The notes beneath the pieces are model-generated. The model was not told the origin of the DNA, did no database searches, and saw only the letters and a list, made by a program, of their open reading frames with translations. Source: Hexactinellida sp. DTS-2022 (Eukaryota; Porifera; Hexactinellida). Taken from it: DNA of 64,000 bases. Shown piece by piece: positions 9,693 through 20,600 of this stretch (its first letter is position 1; every line of letters begins with the position of its first letter). Location of the stretch: contig JAPNXP010000006.1 in assembly GCA_028753945.1 (NCBI GenBank), forward strand, positions 806,001 to 870,000, read 5' to 3'. Made by a program: the position numbers and the translations under genes.

Positions 9693-12444
9693 ATGTTAGA
9701 AACATTGTATTATGAAGCTTCCCATCAAATCAAACACTCTTCCATCCAAAACCTGTTCGCAGCATCTGTTATAATCCGTGTACTACTGCTCACTTATGGA
9801 CACATACACGACACACTGTTCTCACTTAAATACACGGACATAGACTATGTTGTGTTCTCAGATGCAGCCATGCATGTGTGTACTGGCGGTTCTCCTTACG
9901 AGCGGGAGACGTACCGCTACACGCCGCTACTGGCGTGGGCACTAGTGCCTAACTGCTATTTCCCACTATTCGGTAAGATCCTATTCTCCTCACTGGACGT
10001 GCTCGCTGGGTTTATTATCTACTCTATTGTTGATGGGCGGACGCACGGAGAATATTCTAGAAGGCTAGCCACGTGTTTCTGGCTGTTCAATCCGCTCAAT
10101 ATTATTGTGTGCACGCGAGGGAATGCGGAATCTGTAGTGTGTATTCTGGTGCTGCTCACATTGGCCTGTCTGAAATCGGGCCGGGTTAAGTGTGCTGCTA
10201 TTCTGTATGGATTAGCTGTACACTTCAAAGTGTATCCCATTGTGTATGCGCTCCCTCTCTATCTGTATTGTGGGACCACGGATGGGAAGAAAGGGAAAAG
10301 TGTATTTCAGCTTTGGTTTAACAGAAAAGGAATTGAGTTTGGGATTATTTCTGGTTCTGTTTTCATCTTATTAGCGGCAGCATTCTATTCAATGTAAGTT
10401 CGTTTATTATTTGTAATTACCAGTTTTAGTAAATTTATATATTGTTCTTATTAAAGCGAATCTAAACGAAAAATATACTATATTTAAGAGGTTTCAGCAA
10501 CTTTGATGGTGCTATATTTAAGTCAGAAATAATCACGAATTTATGTATATAATGCTAAGTATTATGTGTTTTTTAACACACACTATCTCTCAATACAGTT
10601 ACGGTTATGAGTTCCTATCTGAGACATATCTCTACCACATTACACGCACTGACACGAAACATAACTTTTCTCCCTACTTCTACATGCTGTATCTCTCTCA
10701 GCACTCGGATATCCTCCCTATTATCGGGGCCTGTGTATTTATGCCCCAGTTGCTTCTCATCCTATACACCGGGTACTTGTTGCATGGTCAGGTAGAGCTA
10801 GCCGTGTTCCTGCAAACTGCTGTGTTTGCTACCTACAATAAAGTAGTCACTGCTCAGGTTAGCTTTGTATACACACTAGGGTATTTCACTTTTTTACACT
10901 TTGTGCAATTTCAGTTAGCTCTTTATGTTTTCTGGTTACATGAGAATTTATAGTATAATGTCCTATTTATTGTGGATCTGCCGGTATTTGGACATTAAAT
11001 TTTGGAACGGAAAATCGTACTGAAAATGTACTAAAGTTTTTAAAGCGATAATTATTAATTAACTATATGTCCCTTAATTTTGAATGTAAGGAAACTTTGA
11101 TATTAGGTTTGTATTTGTTAGTACGTATACTATGTACGTATATTTATAGAATTCAAAACAAATAAACATACACATGCTTACCACCTAGCGATTATTTCCA
11201 TCTTTATATAATTGACATAATTAAATACTTGTCATACCTTCAAAGTATATATCAATGGCTTGACATTTTAATGGCAAATCCTTGGATTTAGAACATTTAT
11301 AGTTACGTATTTAAATAAATTTACTTTTCCTTCAAGAAAATTACTCGAAAAGTGTAATACAAATTATGAAATATCCATTTTCGGGTAATTTAGCAATGAT
11401 AATAATGGCAAATTTGTTGAAGGGACAGGAATTTATCTAGCTAACTACCTACTGATTTAGTTTATGAATTCCTTATGCGATAAAAGGTTTTTAAGAGCGA
11501 GTTAATGAACAACATAATATGATATATAGGTACAAAGTTACAAATAGAGCCATTATTCTACCTAATATTATATCATTTCTGCTTTAGTACTTCCTATGGT
11601 ATCTGAGTATCCTCCCGCTATTGATCCCTCACTCAACTCTCTCTCTGAAAACAGCTGTTAACATGTTCTCTATGTGGATAATAGCACAGGTATGACTGAA
11701 TACTAACGTTAATTAGCCTATACTACATAGGGGACAATATACAGTGAACTCTCGTTATAACGAAGTGCTTTGGACCTGTAAATTCCTTCGTTATATCTGG
11801 ATATTCGTTATAAGCGGATTACAATTAATGCATTTAATGCTCTGGGGGAAATTTCCATTTCGTTATAAGCGGGTATTTCGTTATATCGGACTTCATTATA
11901 TCAGGAGTTCACTGTACGTATTTGTAGCACTTCAGTTATCAACTAATGGTATTAATTTTATCATACATATGCCATTTTTATTGACCTGCGCTTATTTGGG
12001 GTAATACACTGTATAATATAACTACAGTTTACTCCGCTTAATAGAGCCACCGGTTAATGGATTTCTCCGCTTAATGGGGTCAAAATTTCACAGGATTTAT
12101 AGGACGGAATTGAAGTTTGACTTATATTTTCGGTTAATAGATTACTTCGCTTAATTTGGTCAAACTACCCTTTAAGCGGAGTCAACTTTATTAATAAGTA
12201 ATGAGTAATGAGTCGGGGTAATACACTATACAATGTACCATAGCATGAGTGCGTATCATTGCCTTATGTATAGAATGCTATGAATGTACCTATACTTGTT
12301 TAGCTGCTATGGCTGCTACCTGCTTACTTATACGAATTCCAAGACTGTCCCACCTACCCGCTCCTCTGGCTAGCGGGACTCCTGTTCTTCTCAGTCAATG
12401 TGTGCAATATCGTGCTTATAGTCAGGCATCATAGATTCACTTAG
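9693..12444 (+). CDS. PIGM: GPI mannosyltransferase 1 (PIG-M), 4 exons
   Basis: Exons 9693..10393, 10599..10857, 11588..11689 and 12304..12444 give 400 aa (human about 423). PIG-M adds the first mannose to the GPI-anchor precursor on the lumenal side of the ER, using dolichol-phosphate-mannose. The DxD catalytic motif of this GT50 family is visible as YTDIDYVVF (D49, D51), followed by SPYERETYRYTPLL. Later blocks match the family: HFKVYPI, KHNFSPYFYMLYL, NKVVTAQ-YFLWYLS and LLWLLPAY. The protein is strongly hydrophobic with many membrane helices and ends VRHHRFT. The first ATG that fits the family N-terminus is 9693. Introns hold a family A MITE (11742) and a family C MITE (12025). DCAF13 follows 307 bp downstream on the same strand. 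Confidence 0.94.
11742..11915. repeat. MITE, family A
   Basis: TA-CAGTGAACTCTCGTTATAAC at the left and GGAGTTCACTG-TA at the right. Internal GTTATAAGCGGA motifs recur in other copies. Lies in PIGM intron 3. Confidence 0.85.
12025..12188. repeat. MITE, family C
   Basis: CAGTTTACTCCGCTTAATAG at the left and TTAAGCGGAGTCAACTT at the right, with the internal marker TTTCACAGGATTTATAGGAC. Lies in PIGM intron 3. Better copies are at 14094 and 34356. Confidence 0.8.
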
Positions 12445-12751
12445 AGATAGCACTCCCTTTATGTAATTATTAAATATGCTATTCTGTAGAAATAATGTAG
12501 TGTATAAAATGGTCTCACTTCTGTTACAAATTTATCGTCTCCTTTTCGACTGTGACTAACTAAACAATCGAACATATACAAACTGTACAATTTAGAGCTT
12601 ACTTATAACAACTTTAATATACAAATTTGGCTTTGTAAAGGTGATTTTATGTTACAAGCCCTTCCCTGTGCCGGAAAATTGCACTACAAAAGGTGTTGGC
12701 CGATACATAGTAATTCCTACGTAGTATTATTATTAGCAGTTAATACATTGG

Positions 12752-15457
12752 ATGGAGAAACCTCAAATAAAGGTCCTATCTCGAAACCCACTCCAATACA
12801 TGCGAGCGACCAAACACGACATCCACAAAGTGTCCCGTAACTACGATCCCTCCCTGCACCCATTTCCCGCCAGTAGGGAGTACACGCGAGCTCTTAACGC
12901 CACCAAACTAGATAGGATATTTGCTAAGCCATTCCTGTGCTGTTTAGACGGACATAGGGACGGTGTGTACTGTCTGGCCAAACACCCGAGACAGTTGTCA
13001 GTCCTGATTTCAGGTTCCTGTGATGGGGAAATGCGTGTGTGGAACTTGCAGCAAAGAACTTGTATTTATACTGTGCAGGCACACACTGGGTTTGTACGTG
13101 GCGTTTGTATGGGGACTGGTAACATTATTTCAGTTGGAGATGATAAGTGTATTAAACTATGGAGAGACACAAGCCTAAATGCATCGGGCGTTAGTGCTAA
13201 TGGCGATGAGCCAGTAGCGGTGATACTAACTACGCAGGTGCTAATGGGGTGTGACCACAGCTGTGAGGGGAGTGGTTTCGCCACCTGCGGCAGTGGACAG
13301 GTGGATTTATGGGACGAGCAGAGAGCAGAGCCCGTGAGCACATTCAAGTGGGACACGCCCTCCAACAGCTATGCTGATAGCGTTAATAGCGTTAAGTTTA
13401 ATCCGATTGAGAAGTGTGTGCTAGCTAGCACTGCTTCTGATAGGTAAGCTGTATTACAGTAGACTACCGTTATAGTTAAGTGGACTTAATGAAATATACC
13501 CGCTATTTATATACAGTTGAACCTCGTTTATAAATAGTACGAACTTAGAACGCGGTAAATACGGAATTCGTATTAAGTTATTAACGAGACTCTATCTTCT
13601 ACATTTACATATTTTGTCCTGCAACCTTGACCGTAACTATACAATATTACAATGCACAGTCAAATATCGTTGATACGAACACAAACGGTTAATACGAATT
13701 CCGGATAAGGCGAACGCATTTGATGGTCCCCTTGATGTTCCTACTATCGAGGTTCTACTGTATATAGTATTCCCCAAACGGATAAAGTAATTGATTTACT
13801 CCGCTTATATCGAAGTAAACTAATGGTACCTTGTACTTCGTTATGAGGATTCACTATAGCAAATAATATACTCCGATTAGGTCTGTATTGCTGTATGACG
13901 TCAGAGAATCAACCGCTTTGAAGAAACTAACTTTAAAATCTCGTTCCAATCAGCTGTGTTGGAATCCGATGGAAGCTTATCACTTCACACTCGCATGCGA
14001 GGATTCTAATTTGTATACGTTTGATATGAGAAATCTGGACATAGCGGTTAATGTACATCAGGACCATTTAGGTAATAGCTAGAAATTATTCTACAGTCGA
14101 CTCCGCTTAATAGAGGCACCAGGTAATAGATTTCTTCGCTTAATCGGGTCAAAATTTCACATGATTTATAGGACGGAATGACAGTTTGGCTTAAAATATA
14201 TCGGTTAATAGATTTCTCCGCTTAATCGGGTCAAAGTAACCTGGTCCCAAGGTGACTCTATTAAGCGGAGTCGACTGTAGTTTATTTATGTGAGATGCAT
14301 AATCGTTGTCAGAAGTCTTTACATAGAGTGTCCACTATTCTATGTTCTTACATATAAATACAATGTGCAAAGTTAGTTAATTTCGTGCAAATTTCGTGCA
14401 AATACTACTTTCTATTACAAAACACCGCTGTGTATTATACTACACTGTAGGTGCAGTTATGGATGTGGACTACTCTCCGACTGGAAAGGAGTTCGTATCG
14501 GCTAGCTACGACAAAACAATCCGTATATTCCCTTCAAAGGGCCCAGGGCATAGCAGGGAGATTTACCATACAAAACGAATGCAGCGAGTGTTTGGCGTAA
14601 AATGGTCTTTAGATGCTCACTACATAATATCATGCAGTGACGAAACAAATATCCGTCTGTGGAAAGCGAATGCATCTGAAAAACTAATGGTAACAAACTA
14701 AGGAAATAAAGAATATAATAAATAGTACTTGCTCACGAATAATGTTAAATACTTAGAATAAATGTGGACTATTCAAGGAAAAGGTAACAAATTGATGTAT
14801 TGAGTGTAATTAGATTCTGCTAGAGTTAATGAATAACGAGGAATTATATTATTAAATGATAAAATATGACGTTAAATCTGTATTCCTTTGAAATTGTATT
14901 ATGTTTTTCAAAAAGATAACATTAAAACAATAAATATATTAGGTCTAGGTGCCACAATAAATCTATTTGTATACAGTACAACCTGTCTAATCCGACACTG
15001 TTGGGATAGGGAAATGATCGGATTGCCAAATTGTCGGATTATGCAGGCTCTAATGCATAGTTAACGGAAAGTGTTGTTTTTACTGAATTCCAGATTATAG
15101 AGTGTCGGATTATGCAGGTTCTCCAGTACTAATAAGATAAGACCATATAAGTATTTATTAGATCTATTATTATGTCAAGTAATGCGAGTATTGTGTACTT
15201 AGGTAACAAACTACAGAGAGAGAACATCTCTTGAGTATAAAGCTAAGCTGCGAGAGAAGTACAAGCACCATCCGCAGATAAAGCGGATAGCTAAGCACAG
15301 ACACATCCCCCGACAGCTGTACCGGGCCAGAGAGGAGCGGAGGGGCGTGACAGAGCGCGAGCAGCGCAAGCAGAGGAATAGGGTTACACACTCCAAACCG
15401 GGCAGTGTTGTAGCAGTGCCGGAGAGGGAGAAAGCCGTATTAAAGATCGAGGATTAG
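12752..15457 (+). CDS. DCAF13: DCAF13 / Sof1 WD40 protein of the small-subunit processome, 4 exons
   Basis: Exons 12752..13443, 13881..14071, 14451..14689 and 15203..15457 give 458 aa (human 445). The start is the ATG of MEKPQIKVLSRNPLQY. DCAF13 is a nucleolar WD40 propeller of the U3 processome, needed for 18S rRNA maturation; in animals it is also a CUL4-DDB1 substrate receptor. WD units are visible (GSCDGEMRVWNL, DDKCIKLWRD, DETNIRLWKA), with the invariant DVDYSPTGKEFVSASYDK and the Sof1 C-terminal domain YKHHPQIKRIAKHRHIP followed by THSKPGSV. The last intron (14690-15202) is bounded by a perfect 12-bp direct repeat. Introns carry family A, B, C and H MITEs. No damage is seen. Confidence 0.95.
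13514..13858. repeat. MITE, family B, followed by a partial family A element
   Basis: TA-CAGTTGAACCTCGTTTATA at 13514 to GAGGTTCTACTG-TA at 13760, with ACGAATTCCGGATAAGGCG inside. Then 13761-13858 has CCCCAAACGGATAAAGTAAT and ends GGATTCACTATAG, an eroded family A copy. In DCAF13 intron 1. Confidence 0.75.
14094..14277. repeat. MITE, family C
   Basis: TA-CAGTCGACTCCGCTTAATAG and TTAAGCGGAGTCGACTG-TA, an almost perfect terminal inverted repeat of about 20 bp. In DCAF13 intron 2. Confidence 0.88.
14974..15127. repeat. MITE, family H
   Basis: TA-CAGTACAACCTGTCTAATCC at the left. AGTGTCGGATTATGCAGG lies near the right end and TTGTCGGATTATGCAGG inside. It has the same end style as the other families but its own sequence. 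Sits inside DCAF13 intron 3. Confidence 0.65.
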
Positions 15458-15570
15458 ATATAGCTATTTAGTAATGCATTGGTGGTATTATACGATTTAA
15501 GTTAATTTCTAGAACTTTTTAGTTTCTATTTTCTAGAGGAAGAGAGATATCATTTATCAGATCGATAATA

Positions 15571-15843
15571 CAGTAGATGCCGGATATAAGAACATTCTAC
15601 TGGAAAATGGTTTCCATATACCCTATATAATTGATGGCAGTTATAAGAACATTGTATGCAGTTTCCGACGATGTTCTTATAACCAGCATCCACTGTACAG
15701 TAAACATTGGATTTAACGACACTCGTTTGGGCAGGCTAGAAAGTTCACTAAACCCGAAGTAGTTCAATTGCTGGTACCGACCTCTGGCCAAGAGAAAAGT
15801 CGTTATTGACGATTTGTCGCTAAAGCCGAAATCCAATGTTTAC
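15571..15843. repeat. Two abutting MITEs, families D and I
   Basis: Family D at 15571-15695 (CAGTAGATGCCGGATATAAG to ACCAGCATCCACTG). Two bases (TA) separate it from a second element at 15698-15843, whose ends are CAGTAAACATTGGATTT and AAATCCAATGTTTAC. The second family is seen only once here. Confidence 0.75.
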
Positions 15844-16128
15844 AGTAGACAATTTTAGAAGACACGTCGATGTAGTGTAGACAGTATGCAATATATTATC
15901 GTTATTGTTAATTAAGGAGTATAAAGTTTAATTCCCTTAGCCTACGTAAATACAAATGCATAGGTAAATCCGGTTAATACATATTTTTGATTTTACGAAC
16001 AAATTTTCACGGTCCGTATTTACGAGTTTACTGCATTTAGTTCTTAAATCTATTCTTAATTCAAAAAATATCTTGCTATTATTTGTTTAACCTCTTACTA
16101 TCAATAGACTGTTTTTATAGAATACTAT

Positions 16129-17310
16129 ATGGCAACTGCAATCGACAGTTATTCCTCTCAATTCGAATCAATTCGTTCTAAAATCCACGTTTCCATAGAA
16201 TCAGCAATAAAGTTGCTTCGAGAAAAAGAGTCTTCCCTCATTAACCAACTTGAGGCACTACAGAGCGAGTATTCCACTCGAACAGCTGATCCACAAATAG
16301 CATTACAGCTTTCTGATGAGATTGTTATACGTGTAAATAACACTGATAAACAAACCGAAATAACCACTATAAACTATGTATTTAACCAACTATTTTATAG
16401 TCAAATTGAAGAAATAGCTAAGCTTGAAATTAGCACTAGAATCGTGTCACAATATTCTGCAAACAAACACATTGTTCCTGACTACACAACAAAGATTCTC
16501 CCAGTCATTAGTTGTTTTAAGAAAAATGTTACAAACGCACCTGTTTTAGGAGAATTCAAAACTCCTTGGGGTCTCGCCATAGAACCTAATTCTGGGAATA
16601 TTTACATTAGCGATAGGAGCCACTATTGTGTGCAAGTGTTTAATCACAATTGTAAGTTTCTATACAAATTCTCCCAGGATATGGGAGGGCCAGTTGGCAT
16701 GTGTTTTTCGCGGAATAGAATTATAATTTCGCAGTGGGGGAAGAACTATGTTACATCGCACGACTTGAATGGTCTGTTGTTAAAGAAAGTTGGGAAAAAG
16801 GGAAATGGCGAATTGGAATTCAACTCGCCATGGGGAATAGCTGCTAGTGATATAACCGGGAATTTGTATGTTTGCGAGAGAGAAAATAACAGAGTACAGA
16901 TTCTAACTGAGAGTTTAGATTTCAATTCATTCTTAGGAGAAGGCATATTCCAGGAACCTCGTGACGTTAAACTAACCAATAACGAGGTCTACATTCTAGA
17001 TACCCGTAACCCGTGTTTGCATGTGTTCGATCAGAGAGAGCATACATTGGTTAGAAGCTTCATTTCTTTAGGCATAGGGGCACTAGTGAGTAATCCTTAC
17101 TTCTTTGCTATTGATACTGAGAGTAGTATTATTATCAGTGACGCTGGGAACCGTTGTATTAGTATTATTTCGAATTCAGGGGTGATAGTACATAGAATCG
17201 GAGAGTCTATTGAGGAAGTGTTAGCTGAGGTTATGGCCGTTGCTATAGATACCGATGGAATGATATTTAGTGTGAGCGGGAATAGCAAAGGAATACTGAA
17301 TGTATTTTGA
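16129..17310 (+). CDS. NHL-repeat propeller protein, diverged paralogue
   Basis: An intact 393-aa frame starting at ATG (MATAIDSYSSQF). It has the same layout as the two tandem NHL genes: a helical N-terminal third (about residues 10-115), then NHL blocks such as GEFKTPWGLAIEPNSGNIYI, KVGKKGNGELEFNSPWGIA and NNRVQILTESLDF. The shared KR/KKVGKKG-G--EFN segment ties it to the 3765 and 6541 proteins, but overall identity is clearly lower. No RING or B-box is seen. A TTTTTATAG just before the start could be a splice acceptor, so an upstream exon is possible. Function unknown beyond a ligand-binding propeller. Confidence 0.82.
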   Translation: MATAIDSYSSQFESIRSKIHVSIESAIKLLREKESSLINQLEALQSEYSTRTADPQIALQLSDEIVIRVNNTDKQTEITTINYVFNQLFYSQIEEIAKLEISTRIVSQYSANKHIVPDYTTKILPVISCFKKNVTNAPVLGEFKTPWGLAIEPNSGNIYISDRSHYCVQVFNHNCKFLYKFSQDMGGPVGMCFSRNRIIISQWGKNYVTSHDLNGLLLKKVGKKGNGELEFNSPWGIAASDITGNLYVCERENNRVQILTESLDFNSFLGEGIFQEPRDVKLTNNEVYILDTRNPCLHVFDQREHTLVRSFISLGIGALVSNPYFFAIDTESSIIISDAGNRCISIISNSGVIVHRIGESIEEVLAEVMAVAIDTDGMIFSVSGNSKGILNVF

Positions 17311-17446
17311 GAATTATTTAATGAATTTAGTTATATAATTTTGTATTTATACAAAGTTTGTAGTTGTAGTTGTAGTATAATGGTGTATATGAATCTTCTC
17401 CTTACATTTCAACCTAGCTAAACATCAAAAAATAAATTCTTTAAGG

Positions 17447-17590
17447 GACCTTTAGATATTATTTAACTATTCCTTGGTTAACCAATGTGTGACAGACATC
17501 CTTTATATTACAAAAATGGTCAAAAAACTGTGACATAAGGGGGGATGTCTATTTACGGGAATTTTGCGTTACGTAACATTCAAAAAACAC
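17447..17590. repeat. MITE, family J
   Basis: Contains TTGGTTAACCAATGTGTGAC, ACTGTGACATAAGGGGGGAT and TTTTGCGTTACGTAACATTC, the markers of a family also found at 21955, 30700, 40120, 48085 and 60998. The ends include GTTACGTAAC palindromes. Confidence 0.65.
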
Positions 17591-17598
17591 GATTATAA

Positions 17599-17613
17599 TT
17601 TATTTGATTTATT
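17599..17613 (-). other. Likely polyadenylation signals of the EF-hand/WD40 gene
   Basis: Two AATAAA hexamers on the - strand, 55-65 bases beyond the stop codon at 17666. Confidence 0.5.
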
Positions 17614-17665
17614 AACAAGTACAATATACCAATTAGTGTCTACTACTGTAATACAATAATATTGA

Positions 17666-20600
17666 TCAAACAGATAAATCGAGATTCTGTTTTAATTCGG
17701 AAATAACACCGAACACATCTCTCACATCAGAATTAACTTGTCTCTTATCTTCCTTCGCATTAGTAGATACCTCTACCTGCTTACTTTTATTTCTATTCTT
17801 AACAACTCCAGTTTGGTACACATAATCATCTAGCGCAGGCGTTATAAGCTTGCTGTACACAGAAGTTATTTCTATATCCTGTGGTCGAACTATAACACCT
17901 AGATTATGTCTAGGCCGATACAGGTCAGGTTTTAAGAAGTTTGAGAGTAGTTTTGTGAGGTCTTCTTCTAACGGGATAATGTCTCTCTCGTTAATACCGT
18001 CGCTAGTTAGCTTGCCTAGCAGGCCGTGGTAGCGGTCTGATTTCTTTCTAGTTCCCGTTACTGTCCATAGAGCCTTTGCTTTCAGAAGGCTCTTGTACAT
18101 TCTACAGTAGACTCCCGTTATAATGAAGTCGGGTATAACGAAATAACCGCTTATATCGAAATGGAGATTTTCCCCCAGAAAACTAAATGCATTAATTATT
18201 ATCCGGATATAACGAAGGAATTTACAGGTCCTAATTATACTGTTCTGTGCATACATAGTTTTTATGGTAATTACGTACATAAAGATGAATTGTTATTGAT
18301 GAAATTACTGTCGATTAATTTAATTTATTTAAAACTTTTATCATTTCCTGTCTTGGGAATCTTACCTCCATTTAGTCTGCACTGGTCCTGTCATAGTGTC
18401 TATAGTATTTGAAGAGCCACACCTCTGGATCTCAGCTGGAATCTTCTTAGGCAGAATCTGTAGGTTTGTAGAGGGAGTAATCCTCCAGGGAGTCTTCTCG
18501 CCGAATGTCCCTATCAGTCAAATCAATTTAATTATTTTCCTTTCATGTATAAGACTTTTAAAATATTTATTTAGGAGCTACCAAACTAAAGAATTCTATA
18601 AAATAATCCGAAAATTCGCGATATAAAAGAACCTCAGTTGGCACGAACACTATTTCAGCCGCCTTCATAGACATTTCAATACGAATTAAATTGGGTAATA
18701 AGAGTTCCGGATAAGGCGAACGAATTTTGATGGTCCCTTGTAGTTCGTACTAACGAGGTTACTACTGTATGTTGTGAACAACATGTATATCATTCGCATG
18801 TAAATAAATTCCTGTTGTTTATTACTGACGAAATTCCCTAATTTTCTAAAAATTCCTTGATTCTACCCGGATAACAAAATTTATTAAATTCCCTCATTAC
18901 TTTTCATAATTCCCTGAATCGCTCACCTATGAATCTCCCCACATCAGTCCACAGTCTGACTCTGCTATCCGTAGAAGCCGTCAGCAGCAAGCCTTTATCC
19001 TTCAGATACTCAATAGAAACCACAGCCTCCAAGTGACAGCGAATTGACAGCAAACAAACAGGTTGTCTTCTACTCTTCGATTTCTTAAACCCATATTCGC
19101 TAATACTCCACGCCCTAACATATCCTCTCGAGTCCCCAGTATACAGAGTAGTGTTGTTTCTATTGCTAGTCAGTCCGTACACAGTCTCTTGTGTGTGTTC
19201 GTCTGTGAATGCAGAGAACTGAGATATCAGTTCGCCAAGAGTTATGTTCCAGAATTGGATCATCCCTCTAGCGCCTGCGGACACTAGACTTCCGGTCTCG
19301 CTGTCAGTGTGACATCGGGTGCTCAGGAATAATAGCTACAGTCACAGGCCTAGTCAGGGTGCCACCAAAATGCCCACTAGTATAATACTACAGTGTATAC
19401 TGACATACCAAAGTATTCGTACCAATCAATAATTTGTGCTACAATTATGGCGGGAAAATGTTGCGAATTTCATGTGTGTCTTATCAAACTATTCTGAAAT
19501 ATAGTATTTTTAAAGTTTGGTTTTTAGCTTGTTATGCCATCTTTAGTCAACATTTTCAAAGTGGCCCCTATAATGCTCATTTTTTCCTCAAAATTAAACA
19601 TTTTAACTTCCATCCCCTTACAGTTTACGAACGTACCCTGATACAATTAACTGTCAGTTATTAACCTACTTTCTCTACGGAGTTGGTGTAATCTGCATTG
19701 AGATATCCCAATGAGGCGGTGCCAGTGTTAAACCCGTCCCATTTGGACATGCGTCTCTTCCTGTTCAGCTTCGGAATGGGTTCCGTGTACGAATCTACCG
19801 GCGCTATTGAGACTCTGTGCGCATCAGCTGTTTCTGAGTTGGAGCACTGACTGAGCAGACTCAGTCTCTCAGTGCTGCTTATGTACGGGAGAGGGGAGTC
19901 CGCTTGTGTGGGGTCTCTGCTGCTGCTGGTAGTAGGATGAGAGATGTCTATAGTATAGAATACAGCTTATTCTGCATACAGTATAACCTCGTTAGTACGA
20001 ACACGGTAAATACGAATTTCCGGATAAGACGAACAAACAGTTCCACAAAATCAGGTCCCTACAATGGGTATTACTCCGGTTAATACGAACTCCGGATAAA
20101 GCGAACAAATTTACCGTCCGTTGGTGTTCGTATTAACGAGGTTCTACAGTTTATGACTGATAAGATACCGTTATTGGGTACAAGTTTGAGTCCCAGGCTA
20201 AACATACACTTGATTCTAATAATGTGTGTAATTAAATCTACTATATATACAGGGGACCATAAAATACTTCGTAGTATTAGTTATACGGTTAAGCCACCAA
20301 ATTTTGCCTTTGGTGGCTTAACTAATCCACCATAAATTGTGGGTTATTTAACTTTATGAGACAATATATTTCGTTGCATTATTTGTTGTTAATATTAGTG
20401 TTGTTTTACGGCATCAGAAGTTTGTTAAGCCATCAGCGGTTTGTTAAATCGGCCATTGTTTATTCTTTAGCTTCCAGAAAAAGTGAGGTGGTCGCTTAAT
20501 TACCCACCATCAAAATTTCATTTTGTCGAGCACTGAAACTCTACTGTATACTATATATATATATCCCGTTATTCTTAATATTAATAACAATATATATGTT

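Noticed and set aside
17666-18280. 204-codon frame extending upstream of 18101
   Set aside because: The part above 18101 is the translated family A MITE. The exon begins at the TAG acceptor next to it.
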